The notes under the pieces were generated by a model. It had not been told where the DNA came from. It did not search any database and saw nothing but the letters and a program-made list of their open reading frames with translations. From NCBI GenBank assembly GCA_020199775.1, contig JAIVJZ010000007.1, forward strand, positions 1 through 64,000: 64,000 nucleotides of DNA, in the 5' to 3' direction. The DNA comes from Acidobacteriota bacterium. GTDB taxonomy: Bacteria; Acidobacteriota; Blastocatellia; Pyrinomonadales; Pyrinomonadaceae. The translations under genes were made by a program, and so were the position numbers. Shown one piece after another: positions 56,073 through 64,000 of the stretch; the stretch's first letter is position 1, and each line of letters begins with the position of its first letter.

Positions 56073-57524
56073 ATGAGGAATATTTCCAGACGCGGACTCC
56101 TGAAAGGGCTTTTTGCGGCCTCCGTTGTTGTCGGCTTCGATCTCACAACCCGTACATGGGTGACTCATGCGAGCGGAGGCGGCGGCGACTTCTCTCTGTT
56201 GCCGCCGCTCGACGGGTCGCTTGTCACCGATCCGGCGTCGCTCGCCGCAGTCGCAGACGACTTCGGGCACATGATTCACCGAACGCCCGTCGCGGTTCTG
56301 CGTCCGGGGTCTGTGGAAGACGTGGTCAAGCTGGTGCGGTTTGCGCGGAAGCACGGCATCAAAGTCGCGAGCCGGGGTAAAGGGCACACGGCGTTCGGCC
56401 AATCACAGGTGGACGCAGGCGTCGTCGTAGACATGGGCACACTCAATCAGATTCACTCGATTGAGGCGGATCGCGCCGTCGTGGATGCGGGCGTCGTGTG
56501 GCGCAACCTCCTGCTCGCCACCACCCCCGTCGGGCTCACGCCGCCAGTGCTTACCGATTACACGAGGCTCACCGTCGGCGGAACGCTCTCGGTCGGAGGC
56601 GTCAGCGGCCGGAGTTACCAGTATGGGGCGCAGGTGGATAACGTCCTCGAACTTCAAGTCGTCACGGGAGAGGGCGAATTGTTGACGTGCTCCGAGTCGG
56701 CCGACCGGAAACTCTTCGAGGCGACGCTCGCCGGGTTGGGTTTGTGCGCGATCATCGTCCGCGCGACGATTCGCCTCATTCAGGCCAAGGAACGCGCGCA
56801 GACGCTCCGCGTTTTTTACCCGGACGCGCCCGCCATGCTCGCAGACCTCCGAGTCCTCATCAACGAAGAGCGTTTCGACCACACCCGCGGAATGAGCGTG
56901 CTGACGCCCGGCGGCTTCGTTTTCTTCATCGAAGGCACCTCTTTCTACACGTCGGCCGGAGAGTTGCCCGCCGACCCGCTGCAAGGACTCCACGCCATCC
57001 CCGGCTCGGAGCAGTTTGAAGACATGACTTATTTCGAGTACACAGACCTCGTCGTCAAACTCATCGACGCGTTGGAGGCGGCGGGGCTCGGCGGCTTACC
57101 GCATCCGTGGGTTGACTTGTTCGTCGCCGATTCAAAGATCGACGCGTTCGCGTCGCAAACCATCGCCGCGCTCGACCCGTCCCTGTTCCTTCCGGGTTCG
57201 CTCATTCTGTTCTACCCGTTTCGCAAGTCGCGGCTCGCGCGGCCGATGCTTCGTGTGCCGGATGAAGAAATCTTTTTCCTCTTCGACATACTGCGTACCA
57301 TCCCGCCCGAACCGGCAATCGTGGACGCCGTCCTCGCAGAGAATCGAAATCTCTATGAGCAGAATCGCGAACTCGGCGGCAAGTTCTACACGATCAGCGC
57401 GGTGCAGATGAATGCACGCGATTGGAAAAATCACTTTCAGAACTTCTGGGGAAGCCTCTCAAGCGAGAAGAGCCAACATGACCCGGACAACGTGCTCGGC
57501 CACGGAACGGGCGTGTTCGCGTAG
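56073..57524 (+). CDS. Tat-exported FAD-binding oxidoreductase (cytokinin-dehydrogenase-like)
   Basis: This 483-residue protein begins with a twin-arginine signal (SRRGLLKGLFAASVVVGF). The PCMH-type FAD domain follows (VAVLRPGSVEDVVKLVRFAR). His105 in RGKGHTAFGQ aligns with the covalent flavin histidine of cytokinin dehydrogenases, and TVGGTLSVGGVSGRSYQYG binds the flavin. The substrate domain covers about residues 240-440, and the C-terminus DPDNVLGHGTGVF is the typical family ending. It should oxidise an alcohol or amine in the periplasm with covalently bound FAD. The start has AGAGGTG. A terminator-like hairpin follows. Confidence 0.9.
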   Translation: MRNISRRGLLKGLFAASVVVGFDLTTRTWVTHASGGGGDFSLLPPLDGSLVTDPASLAAVADDFGHMIHRTPVAVLRPGSVEDVVKLVRFARKHGIKVASRGKGHTAFGQSQVDAGVVVDMGTLNQIHSIEADRAVVDAGVVWRNLLLATTPVGLTPPVLTDYTRLTVGGTLSVGGVSGRSYQYGAQVDNVLELQVVTGEGELLTCSESADRKLFEATLAGLGLCAIIVRATIRLIQAKERAQTLRVFYPDAPAMLADLRVLINEERFDHTRGMSVLTPGGFVFFIEGTSFYTSAGELPADPLQGLHAIPGSEQFEDMTYFEYTDLVVKLIDALEAAGLGGLPHPWVDLFVADSKIDAFASQTIAALDPSLFLPGSLILFYPFRKSRLARPMLRVPDEEIFFLFDILRTIPPEPAIVDAVLAENRNLYEQNRELGGKFYTISAVQMNARDWKNHFQNFWGSLSSEKSQHDPDNVLGHGTGVFA

Positions 57525-57614
57525 CATCTAGCGGGCGCAACTCCGGGCGTGAGATACGAGAGTTGCTCGGCGGACAATAAACTCGAAGCGACCGGCGGGC
57601 GCGCTTCATAAGTC

Positions 57615-57640
57615 AAGGCCACCTTTCAGGTAGCCTTTCT
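57615..57640 (+). terminator. Likely rho-independent terminator
   Basis: AAGGC/GCCTT and ACCT/AGGT pair around TTC, interrupted by one C/A mismatch, followed by TTTCTTATT. It lies 90 bases after the FAD oxidoreductase stop and before the M24 gene. Confidence 0.6.
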
Positions 57641-57737
57641 TATTAAAGCATCAAATTTCTCGTAGTAGACTTTTTCTCGATTTTAACCTATTAAGGTTTG
57701 TCTCCGTCCAATTATTCATTCAAAGGAGCAGCTCGTG

Positions 57738-59198
57738 ATGTTTAGTAGATTGCTGAGGGTTGTGCTGTTCATGTTGCTGTTGTGCGCCACACCGTTCGCG
57801 CAAGAAGGCATTCCTTTCTTCAACACCGATTTCCCGCCCGGAGAATTCGCCGCGCGCCGCGCCAGAGTTTATGACGAGATCGGGAGCGGGAAAATCGCCG
57901 TCGTGCAGGGCGCGCCGAGCCCTGCGGGGTTCACGCGCTTCCGGCAGTCGAATGAATTTTACTACCTGTGCGGAGTCGAGTCGCCGCACGCCTACCTGCT
58001 GCTCGACGGCACGCAGCGGAGGGCGACGCTCTACGTGCCGCATCGCAATGAAGGGCGTGAAAGCGTCGAGGGCAAAGTGCTCTCGGTCGAAGACGCCGAG
58101 ATGATCAAACAACTCTCCGGTATCGAGGCCATCTACGGGTCGGAACTGCTCGCCGAGCATTTGTCTCGCTACGCCAGAACGGGACAGGCGCGCACGCTCC
58201 TGACGCCCTTCAGCCCGGCCGAGGGGCTGGCGACGAGCCGCGACGGGGCGATTCGCGCCGTGGCCGACGTGGCCTCAGACCCGTGGGACGGGAGCCCTTC
58301 GCGCGAAGGCCGTTTCGCCGCGTTGCTCCGCACGCGCTTTCCGCAGTTTGACATTCAAGACCTCTCGCCCACGCTCGATAAGCTGCGACTCATCAAGAGC
58401 CCGCGTGAGATCGCGCTCATCAGGAAGGCGACGCGGCTGTCGTCTCTAGCCCTGTTGGAAGCGATGCGCTCGACCGTGCCGGGAATCTCCGAATACGAAT
58501 TAGACGCCGTTGCCAAGTACGTCTACTACCGGAACGGCGCGCAGGGCGACGCTTATTATTCACTTGTCGCGAGTGGAAGGAACGCGTGGTATCCGCATTA
58601 CAGTTCGGGCAAACGGAAGATGCAGGACGGCGACTTCCTGTTGATGGACTACGCTCCCGATGTCGGTTACTACATGAGCGACGTGACTCGCATGTGGCCG
58701 GTGAATGGAAAATTCAACGCGTGGCAGCGCGAACTCTACGGCTTTTATCTGGAGTGTTATCAGGCCATCCTGAAGCACATCAGGCCGGGCGTGACGGCCG
58801 GGGTGATTAAACAGGAAGCCCTGAAAGATATGCAGCAGACGCTCGCGCGCACGCGCTTTTCCAAACCCATTTACGAACGCGCCGCGCGCGAGTTTGTGGA
58901 GGGCTACGGGCGGTCGGCCGCCAACCCGCGCACCTCGCTCGGCCACTGGGTCGGGATGGCGACGCACGATGTCGGGCAGGACAACGGGCCGCTGCGCGCG
59001 GGGATGGTTTTCACCATCGAGCCTGCGCTGCGCGTCCCGGAAGAGAAGATTTATATACGTCTCGAAGACGTGATCGTGATCACCGACAAGGGCGCGGACA
59101 TTCTGACGGGGTGGCTGCCGATGGACATTCCCGCCATCGAAAAATTAATGAGCGAAGAGGGAATGTTGCAGCGTTACCCGCGCGACCAAGATCAATAG
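57738..59198 (+). CDS. Secreted Xaa-Pro aminopeptidase (M24B)
   Basis: This 486-residue protein from ATG 57738 has AAAGGAGC upstream. A signal peptide (LLRVVLFMLLLCATPFAQ) is followed by the aminopeptidase P N-terminal domain (about residues 25-180, FRQSNEFYYLCGV) and the pita-bread M24 domain (about 215-470). Metal ligands are visible in MDYAPDVGYYMSDVTR, LGHWVGMATHDVG, FTIEPALR and IRLEDVIVIT. It removes N-terminal residues before proline, here in the periplasm or outside. Its last 7 bases overlap the end of the convergent SCO gene. Confidence 0.93.
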   Translation: MFSRLLRVVLFMLLLCATPFAQEGIPFFNTDFPPGEFAARRARVYDEIGSGKIAVVQGAPSPAGFTRFRQSNEFYYLCGVESPHAYLLLDGTQRRATLYVPHRNEGRESVEGKVLSVEDAEMIKQLSGIEAIYGSELLAEHLSRYARTGQARTLLTPFSPAEGLATSRDGAIRAVADVASDPWDGSPSREGRFAALLRTRFPQFDIQDLSPTLDKLRLIKSPREIALIRKATRLSSLALLEAMRSTVPGISEYELDAVAKYVYYRNGAQGDAYYSLVASGRNAWYPHYSSGKRKMQDGDFLLMDYAPDVGYYMSDVTRMWPVNGKFNAWQRELYGFYLECYQAILKHIRPGVTAGVIKQEALKDMQQTLARTRFSKPIYERAAREFVEGYGRSAANPRTSLGHWVGMATHDVGQDNGPLRAGMVFTIEPALRVPEEKIYIRLEDVIVITDKGADILTGWLPMDIPAIEKLMSEEGMLQRYPRDQDQ

Positions 59199-60112
59199 AG
59201 CCGTCCGGGCGTTTTTGCTGCCCCCTGCGGCGCGCTCGCGTTCGTTTGCGGCTGCGGCATCACGGCATCGCTCCGGCTCGTGTCGCCGCCCTTCTTGCTC
59301 GCGGCCTCGTTGATTACTTTGACGAGCGTCGCGGCCGGGGCGAGACCGTAGGTGCGCGTCCAGTATCCGGCGGCGTCGTTGCCGATGAGCAACATCGGCG
59401 TGTGATCGTTCTTGTCGGCGGTGGCCGCGCCGAGCGCGCCGAGCAGTTGATCTATTTCGGGCTTGCTGCCCGTCACGAAAGTCCACCCCGGCGCGGCCTT
59501 AAACTTCGCGCTGAACTCCTTCAACCTTTGGGGCACGTCCGTCGTCGGATCGACGCTGACCGAGATCAGTTCGATGTCGCGGCCGACGCGCTCGCCGAGT
59601 TCCTGCTGCACCTTGCGGAAGGTGGCCGTGAGCGGTGGGCAGATGGTCGTGCAGGTGGTGAAGACGAAGTTGATCGCGACCGTCTTGCCGCGCACGAGGT
59701 CGGTGTAGAAGTTGAGCTTCCGGCCGTGCTGGTTGTAGACGACCGTGTCGGGAATTTTGAGCGTGTTCGGGGCGATTGTGGTCGTCGCTGTCGCCGCCGT
59801 TCCCGCGGTCGTGCTCGGCTCGCTCGGCGCGCTGGCGGGCTCGGTTTCGTGCGCGTGCCCTTCGTGTTCGGCCGGGGTCTCCTCCGGCAAGCTGAGGTTC
59901 ATCCCGCACTTCGGACACCGCCCCGGCTTGCTCGACTTCACTTCCGGGTGCATCGGGCAGGTGTAGACGGCCGCCGCCTTCTTCTTCTTCTTGACGGCGG
60001 GTTTGCGCTGCGCCACCACGACTGAATGCCCATCCGTAAAGCCCGTGGGCAGCGCGGCGAGGGCCAGCAGGGCGACAAACGAAAAGAGCGTGCGTGTTAT
60101 TTTAAATTGCAT
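59192..60112 (-). CDS. SCO1/SenC-type protein with N-terminal heavy-metal-binding domain
   Basis: This 306-residue protein from ATG 60112 has AAAGGAA upstream. A signal peptide covers residues 1-35. Next comes a short heavy-metal-binding domain (YTCPMHPEVKSSKPGRCPKC, residues 50-69), then a His-rich linker (EHEGHAHE) and an Ala/Thr-rich spacer. The thioredoxin-fold SCO domain covers about residues 120-270, with copper ligands Cys154 and Cys158 (TTCTTICPP) and His237 (NDHTPML). SCO proteins deliver copper to cytochrome oxidase CuA or act in thiol redox control. No oxidase genes are nearby. The added metal domain may capture or pass on copper. Confidence 0.9.
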   Translation of the reverse strand: MQFKITRTLFSFVALLALAALPTGFTDGHSVVVAQRKPAVKKKKKAAAVYTCPMHPEVKSSKPGRCPKCGMNLSLPEETPAEHEGHAHETEPASAPSEPSTTAGTAATATTTIAPNTLKIPDTVVYNQHGRKLNFYTDLVRGKTVAINFVFTTCTTICPPLTATFRKVQQELGERVGRDIELISVSVDPTTDVPQRLKEFSAKFKAAPGWTFVTGSKPEIDQLLGALGAATADKNDHTPMLLIGNDAAGYWTRTYGLAPAATLVKVINEAASKKGGDTSRSDAVMPQPQTNASAPQGAAKTPGRLY

Positions 60113-60310
60113 GAACACTTCCTTTCCTGGCGGTCGATAATCTCTTTCAGGCGTTTTCCGCCGTCTTTATCTTTATACTTTGGTCGATAACCGGCATTTG
60201 AAACACTTCTGCTGAGGCTTTCCCATTATACGGTGAGATGATTCGCACGTTGAAGCGCAGCCAAACCGAAATGGTTCCGGGGGAAACTGAGATGTGAGCC
60301 GATAATGTTC

Positions 60311-60340
60311 GGATGCTTCAATTCTCTCTACGAAGCATCC
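60311..60340. repeat. 9-bp hairpin spanning the response-regulator stop codon
   Basis: GGATGCTTC and GAAGCATCC pair around a 12-base loop that contains the stop codon of the response-regulator gene. It could be part of a transcription terminator; there is no clear T run. Confidence 0.5.
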
Positions 60341-61755
60341 GTATGCCCCTGAATGCTATCCGCGCCGGAATCGATAAGGCTATCCGCGCCGGAATCGATG
60401 TTGATGAGTTTGAAGCGTTTTAACTTGCGGTAGAGCGTCGGCCGATGCACGTCGAGCAGTTGGGCGGTTTTTTTGATGTTGCCGCCGGTGCGTTCGAGTG
60501 TTTGGGCGATGGCCTCACGCTCGATCTCTTCGAGGGTGAGGTGCGGCGGGATGAGACATTTAACCTGTCCCGACGCGGCGGGCGACAGGTGTTCGGGCAA
60601 ACTCTCGACCGTGAGTTGATCCCCCTGACAAAACAGGACGGCGCGTTCGATGACGCTTTCGAGTTCACGGATGTTACCCGGCCAGTCGTAGCGCGTGAGG
60701 AGCGATAACGCGGGCTGCGAGATGTTGCGAATCTGCTTCTGATATTTCTCGACGTAGCGATGCAGAAAATGATCCGCGAGCGGGAGCACATCTTCCGGGC
60801 GTTCGCGCAAGGGGGGCACAGTGATCTTGACCGTGCTGATGCGAAAATAGAGGTCTTCCCTGAACAGTCCTTCGCGCGCGGCCTGCCGGGTGTCGCGGTT
60901 GGTGGAGGAGACGAGGCGGAAGTCGACCTGTATTTCCTGTTCATCGCCGAGACGGCGTATTTTGCGTTCCTGCAACACGCGCAGGAGTTTGGCCTGGAGG
61001 TGGATCGGCATCTCCGCGATCTCGTCGAGCAGGAGCGTGCCGGTGGCGGCGGCCTCGATCAGACCGCGCTTGTCGCGGTCAGCCCCGGTGAACGCGCCGC
61101 GCTTGTAGCCGAACAACTCGGATTCGATGAGGTCGGGCGGGAAGGCCGCGCAGTTGATGCGGATAAAGGGACGGCTCGCGCGCTTGCTTTGCAAGTGCAC
61201 GGCTGTGGCGATCAGTTCTTTGCCCGTGCCGCTCTCGCCTTCGATCAGGACGGAGGCTTCCGAAGGGGCGGTGGCGCGAATGGTCTCGTAAATCTGCCGC
61301 ATCTGCTGGCTGCTGCCGATCATCCCGTAGGCTTCCTTCTCGCCGCCGAGCGTGCTCTTGAGTACGCGGTTCTCCTGTTTGATTCCGGCAAACTGGAGCG
61401 CGCGCTCGGTGAGCATGACGATCTCGTCGGGCGTGAAGGGCTTTTCGACGTAGTAGTACGCGCCGCGCTTGATCGCGCTGATGGCGATGTCGAGCGAGCC
61501 GTGAGCGGTCATCAGGATTACTTCCGTGTCCGGGTTCTCGGCCTTGATGTGATTGAGCACTTCCAGACCGTTGGTGTCGGGCAGACGCAGATCGGTGAAG
61601 ACGAGATCAAACGCGCGCCCCTGTAGCAGGCGCGACGCTTCCAACATGCTCGCGGCGGTTTGCACCACGTAACCCTGCTCCTCAAGAATTACTTGCAGCG
61701 CGCCCGTAATGCTGCTCTCGTCGTCTATCACGAGGATTTTGACCCATGAACGCAT
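60328..61755 (-). CDS. NtrC-type sigma-54-dependent response regulator
   Basis: This 475-residue protein has a receiver domain (residues 6-120, phospho-acceptor Asp55 in VFTDLRLPD). A sigma-54 AAA+ domain follows (about 148-385) with GESGTGKE, the sigma-54 contact loop GAFTGA and LLLDEIAEMP. The C-terminal Fis-type HTH is at about 415-455 (NIKKTAQLLDVHRPTLYRKL). The last residues are a duplicated NIDSGADS/LIDSGADS block made by a 24-bp tandem repeat. It is transcribed with the histidine kinase just upstream, 12 bases apart, its partner. It drives sigma-54 promoters. The target genes are unknown. Confidence 0.95.
   Translation of the reverse strand: MRSWVKILVIDDESSITGALQVILEEQGYVVQTAASMLEASRLLQGRAFDLVFTDLRLPDTNGLEVLNHIKAENPDTEVILMTAHGSLDIAISAIKRGAYYYVEKPFTPDEIVMLTERALQFAGIKQENRVLKSTLGGEKEAYGMIGSSQQMRQIYETIRATAPSEASVLIEGESGTGKELIATAVHLQSKRASRPFIRINCAAFPPDLIESELFGYKRGAFTGADRDKRGLIEAAATGTLLLDEIAEMPIHLQAKLLRVLQERKIRRLGDEQEIQVDFRLVSSTNRDTRQAAREGLFREDLYFRISTVKITVPPLRERPEDVLPLADHFLHRYVEKYQKQIRNISQPALSLLTRYDWPGNIRELESVIERAVLFCQGDQLTVESLPEHLSPAASGQVKCLIPPHLTLEEIEREAIAQTLERTGGNIKKTAQLLDVHRPTLYRKLKRFKLINIDSGADSLIDSGADSIQGHTDAS
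60355..60399. repeat. 24-bp tandem duplication in the response-regulator tail
   Basis: Two identical 21-base cores (60355-60375 and 60379-60399, beginning GCTATCCGCGCCGGAATC) lie 24 bases apart in frame, encoding NIDSGADS and LIDSGADS. Confidence 0.95.
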
Positions 61756-61767
61756 TCTTTTAGTTAC

Positions 61768-63102
61768 TCACTTTTCCGCCGGCAACTCGATGGTGATTTG
61801 CGTCCCCTCGTCGCGACGACTTTCGATGTGGATCGCCCCCTGATGTTGCTCGATCACCTTTTTGGCGTAAGGCATGCCGAGCCCCAGCCCCTGACTCTTC
61901 GTAGTGTAGAAAGGCTCGAAGACTTTCTCGATCTGCTCTGGGGTCATCCCGCAGCCCGTATCGGCAATCGTGAGTTGGCTCGTACCGTTCGAGCGGCCGG
62001 TCTTAACCGTCAGCCGTCCGCCGCTCGGCATAGATTGGATCGAGTTGAGCGTCAGGTTGATCAGGGCGGAGGTGAGCGAAGTTTCGTCGAGCAGCGCGAT
62101 GACTTCTTTGTCGGAGAGGTCGAGGCGCTCTTCGATGTGGTGAGCGTTGATTTGCGGTTGCAGCAGTTGAAAGACTTTTTTGACGACCTGATTCAGATCG
62201 GCGGGACGGGGCGCGACGGTGACGGGACGCGCGAAACTCATGATCTGCTCGGTCGTGCCGACGAGGTGGTTGACGCTGCTGATGATGCGGTCGCAGAGAA
62301 CCAACTCGCTCTCCGGCAGTTTGCCGGTCAGTTTGCTTTTCAAGTGCATGGCATAGAGCAGTAACCCGCTGAGCGGGTTTTTGACCTCGTGCGCCACCTG
62401 CGCCGCGACGCGCCCGAGCGCGGCGATCTTTTCGTTGTGGAAGAGTTGCCGCTGCATCTCGGCCTTCTCGGCCTCCAAATTTTTGCGGATCGACCAGTCG
62501 CGGACGATCAGCACGAGCAGCCGTTCCTCGTCCATCGAGAGCGCGCTGCATGAGACGGAGACCGGCAGCAGCGCGCCCGACGAAGTTTTGATCGACAACT
62601 CTTTTTCGGCGCAATAATTCTCGTCCAAAAACGCCGAAAGCGAGTCGGCGGTTTCGCCTTCGTCCGTCCCCCATGCGAGCGCGCTGATGTCTTTGTCGAT
62701 CAATTCCTGCGGGCGGCAGCCGAAGAGTTGGCAGAACTTGTTATTGACCTCGATGACCGTGCGACTCTCGGCGGCGACGATCACGATGCCGTCGTTGGCG
62801 TGTTCAAAGACGGCGCGGTAACGTTCTTCGCTGGCGGCCAACCTGCGCTGCTGGCGACCGACCAGACGCAAGAGGAGGGTGACGACGATCACGTCGACGA
62901 CGGTTGAAATGAAGACGTGTTCGAACCGCTGCTGCCACCTCCAACGGGCGACGCTGTTGGCCTCGCCCGGATAATAAGCCTCGATCACCGAGTAGAAGGG
63001 CGGCATCAACACCTTCTCCCACATTAAAACGACGACCACGGTCAAGACGATCGTGAGCGCGGTGAAGAAGAGAACGATGTATATGTTTCGCCTTTTTTTC
63101 AT
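61768..63102 (-). CDS. Membrane sensor histidine kinase with PAS domain (NtrB-like)
   Basis: This 444-residue protein has two membrane segments (about residues 8-27 and 64-80) enclosing a short periplasmic loop of about 35 residues. A PAS domain covers about 88-205 (YRAVFEHANDGIVIV). The HisKA domain has His238 in AAQVAHEVKNPLSG, and the ATPase domain has the N box (LINLTLNSIQ), DTGCGM, FYTTKSQGLGLGM and a final ITIELP. The sequence style, NtrB-like and without HAMP, fits the downstream NtrC-type partner. A small periplasmic loop suggests sensing within or near the membrane. Confidence 0.95.
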   Translation of the reverse strand: MKKRRNIYIVLFFTALTIVLTVVVVLMWEKVLMPPFYSVIEAYYPGEANSVARWRWQQRFEHVFISTVVDVIVVTLLLRLVGRQQRRLAASEERYRAVFEHANDGIVIVAAESRTVIEVNNKFCQLFGCRPQELIDKDISALAWGTDEGETADSLSAFLDENYCAEKELSIKTSSGALLPVSVSCSALSMDEERLLVLIVRDWSIRKNLEAEKAEMQRQLFHNEKIAALGRVAAQVAHEVKNPLSGLLLYAMHLKSKLTGKLPESELVLCDRIISSVNHLVGTTEQIMSFARPVTVAPRPADLNQVVKKVFQLLQPQINAHHIEERLDLSDKEVIALLDETSLTSALINLTLNSIQSMPSGGRLTVKTGRSNGTSQLTIADTGCGMTPEQIEKVFEPFYTTKSQGLGLGMPYAKKVIEQHQGAIHIESRRDEGTQITIELPAEK

Positions 63103-63260
63103 GCGCGTGCCCTGTTTTAAACAGGGTGGTGTGGATTTCCCCCGTCGAGTGAAACGCAGGCTGACGAACGCGCGCGGCCTAATGCTCGGTTCGCCTGCCT
63201 TGCCGACTGTTTCGACGCGACGCGGCAGTCCCTCTATAAATGGTACGGTGAAGTTGAAGA

Positions 63261-64000
63261 TTAGCCGGTGCGGTTAAAGACACCCGCTCTTGAAGGGGGA
63301 CTGTCGGGAACCATTGGAAAATACTCTGGCCGCAAATGCTTGTCAAGAACGGTCAGCGACGCGCGACCCGGCCGCACGCGTATTGGCGAGTCGGCGGCGT
63401 TGTCGCCGGTGTCCTGCGGAAAGCCGGTCGTAAGCTTGCGCAGGAAGGCATATTCGCCGTCGTTCGCGCCGGGCGAGACGAGCCCCGCGCCTTCGCGGCA
63501 CATGTCGGCCGTCGCGCCCGCGTGGGAGTTGAAGCCCGCCGCGTCGAGACGGTTGGCCGCCGTGAAGTTCGCCGCCTCGGCTGTGCGGAACAGCGCGACG
63601 CCCGCGTTGTCCGCGATGTCTGCGTCGAGGTAGAGAAGGTCTGGCACGGCGTAACCGTCGAGTCTGTAGCCGACCGTCGCGGGGTTGACGGTCGTGTCCG
63701 AATAGGCGACGAGGTAATGACCGCGCGCGGGGATGTACGTGCTCGCCGGCATGGTGGCGAGCGTGACGACGGTCGCGGCCGTCGCGAGCGACATCGCGAC
63801 CGCCCAGCCCGCAGAACCGTCCGACGCCCCGACCGTGATCGGTTCATTCGTGTTGTTGTACAACTCGATGAACTCGTCGTGGCTTCCGTCCACACCGCCG
63901 CTCGCGTCGAAGGTCGCGCTGCGGAAGCGGAACTCGTCGATGAGCACTTGCCCGCCCACAGCCGGGTCGGTGATCGTGCCCGCCACGCCGCTGCCGCCGT
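63261..64000 (-). CDS. Lamin-tail-domain secreted protein, N-terminus beyond the right edge
   Basis: The frame is open to the right edge (GGSGVAGTITDPAVGGQ...), so the gene starts outside. It contains a lamin tail (LTD) beta-sandwich over about 160 residues: VLIDEFRFRSATFDASGGVD, HDEFIELYNNTNEPITV, YIPARGHYLVAYSDTTV and ADNAGVALFRT. LTD proteins in bacteria are usually large secreted or surface adhesion-type proteins with nuclease or repeat modules. The low-charge, Ala/Thr-rich composition fits export. A GTG at 63986 could be misread as the start. Only the C-terminal domain is seen. Confidence 0.85.
   Translation of the reverse strand, partial: GGSGVAGTITDPAVGGQVLIDEFRFRSATFDASGGVDGSHDEFIELYNNTNEPITVGASDGSAGWAVAMSLATAATVVTLATMPASTYIPARGHYLVAYSDTTVNPATVGYRLDGYAVPDLLYLDADIADNAGVALFRTAEAANFTAANRLDAAGFNSHAGATADMCREGAGLVSPGANDGEYAFLRKLTTGFPQDTGDNAADSPIRVRPGRASLTVLDKHLRPEYFPMVPDSPPSRAGVFNRTG

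Overview
The window reads as a piece of chromosome from an acidobacterium, most probably of the Blastocatellia type. The basis is gene content and not a marker gene. There is a PadR regulator beside a (decayed) MacB/FtsX-type permease with the N-terminal extension of acidobacterial 'ADOP' permeases. There is a CarboxypepD-regulatory/TonB-dependent receptor followed by alternating TPR and CRTAC1 (FG-GAP/ASPIC-UnbV) proteins. GC content is high throughout, and there are many secreted glycosidases and hydrolases. No rRNA, tRNA, CRISPR array, transposase or integrase was recognised.

Layout. 1-8.4 kb: a multi-PAS sensor protein running off the left edge, the helicase HrpB, a small SET-domain protein, an S51-like peptidase, and an rsbQ-like hydrolase next to a PAS-histidine kinase-receiver protein. 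8.4-10.5 kb: small regulators (MerR, MarR) and a rhodanese; the MarR and rhodanese genes share a palindromic site inside both promoters. 10.5-13.1 kb: an AT-richer patch with a three-gene HTH/ParA/winged-helix operon that looks plasmid- or element-derived; the last gene carries two inverted 9-bp minisatellites. 13.1-14.5 kb: a PadR/ADOP pair broken by a frameshift and by a large internal deletion. 15.6-17.5 kb: a secreted CocE/NonD hydrolase, then a 64-bp palindrome.

18.2-23.3 kb is the most unusual part. It holds two different Fe(II)/2-oxoglutarate oxygenases, a 767-residue fusion of an ATP-grasp ligase with a complete fold-III PLP decarboxylase, and a translationally coupled transglutaminase-like protein. 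This looks like a small dedicated biosynthetic or modification pathway whose product I cannot name.

24.4-49.1 kb is dominated by envelope and carbohydrate functions: GH2, GH3 and GH20 glycosidases, a DUF421 membrane protein, a Tat-exported esterase, an Oar-like TonB receptor, and two TPR/CRTAC1 pairs. It also contains a relic of an erythromycin-esterase-like gene. 49.4-53.3 kb has two phosphohexomutase paralogues flanking an SMP-30-like protein; the first paralogue lacks the catalytic serine. 53.5-64 kb has a luciferase-like monooxygenase, a HipA-like kinase/DUF3037 pair, an exported FAD oxidoreductase, a secreted M24 peptidase, a metal-binding-domain/SCO protein, an NtrC-type two-component pair, and a lamin-tail-domain protein cut by the right edge. 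Three intergenic hairpins built from different 7-bp repeats punctuate 33.9, 51.8 and 53.3 kb.
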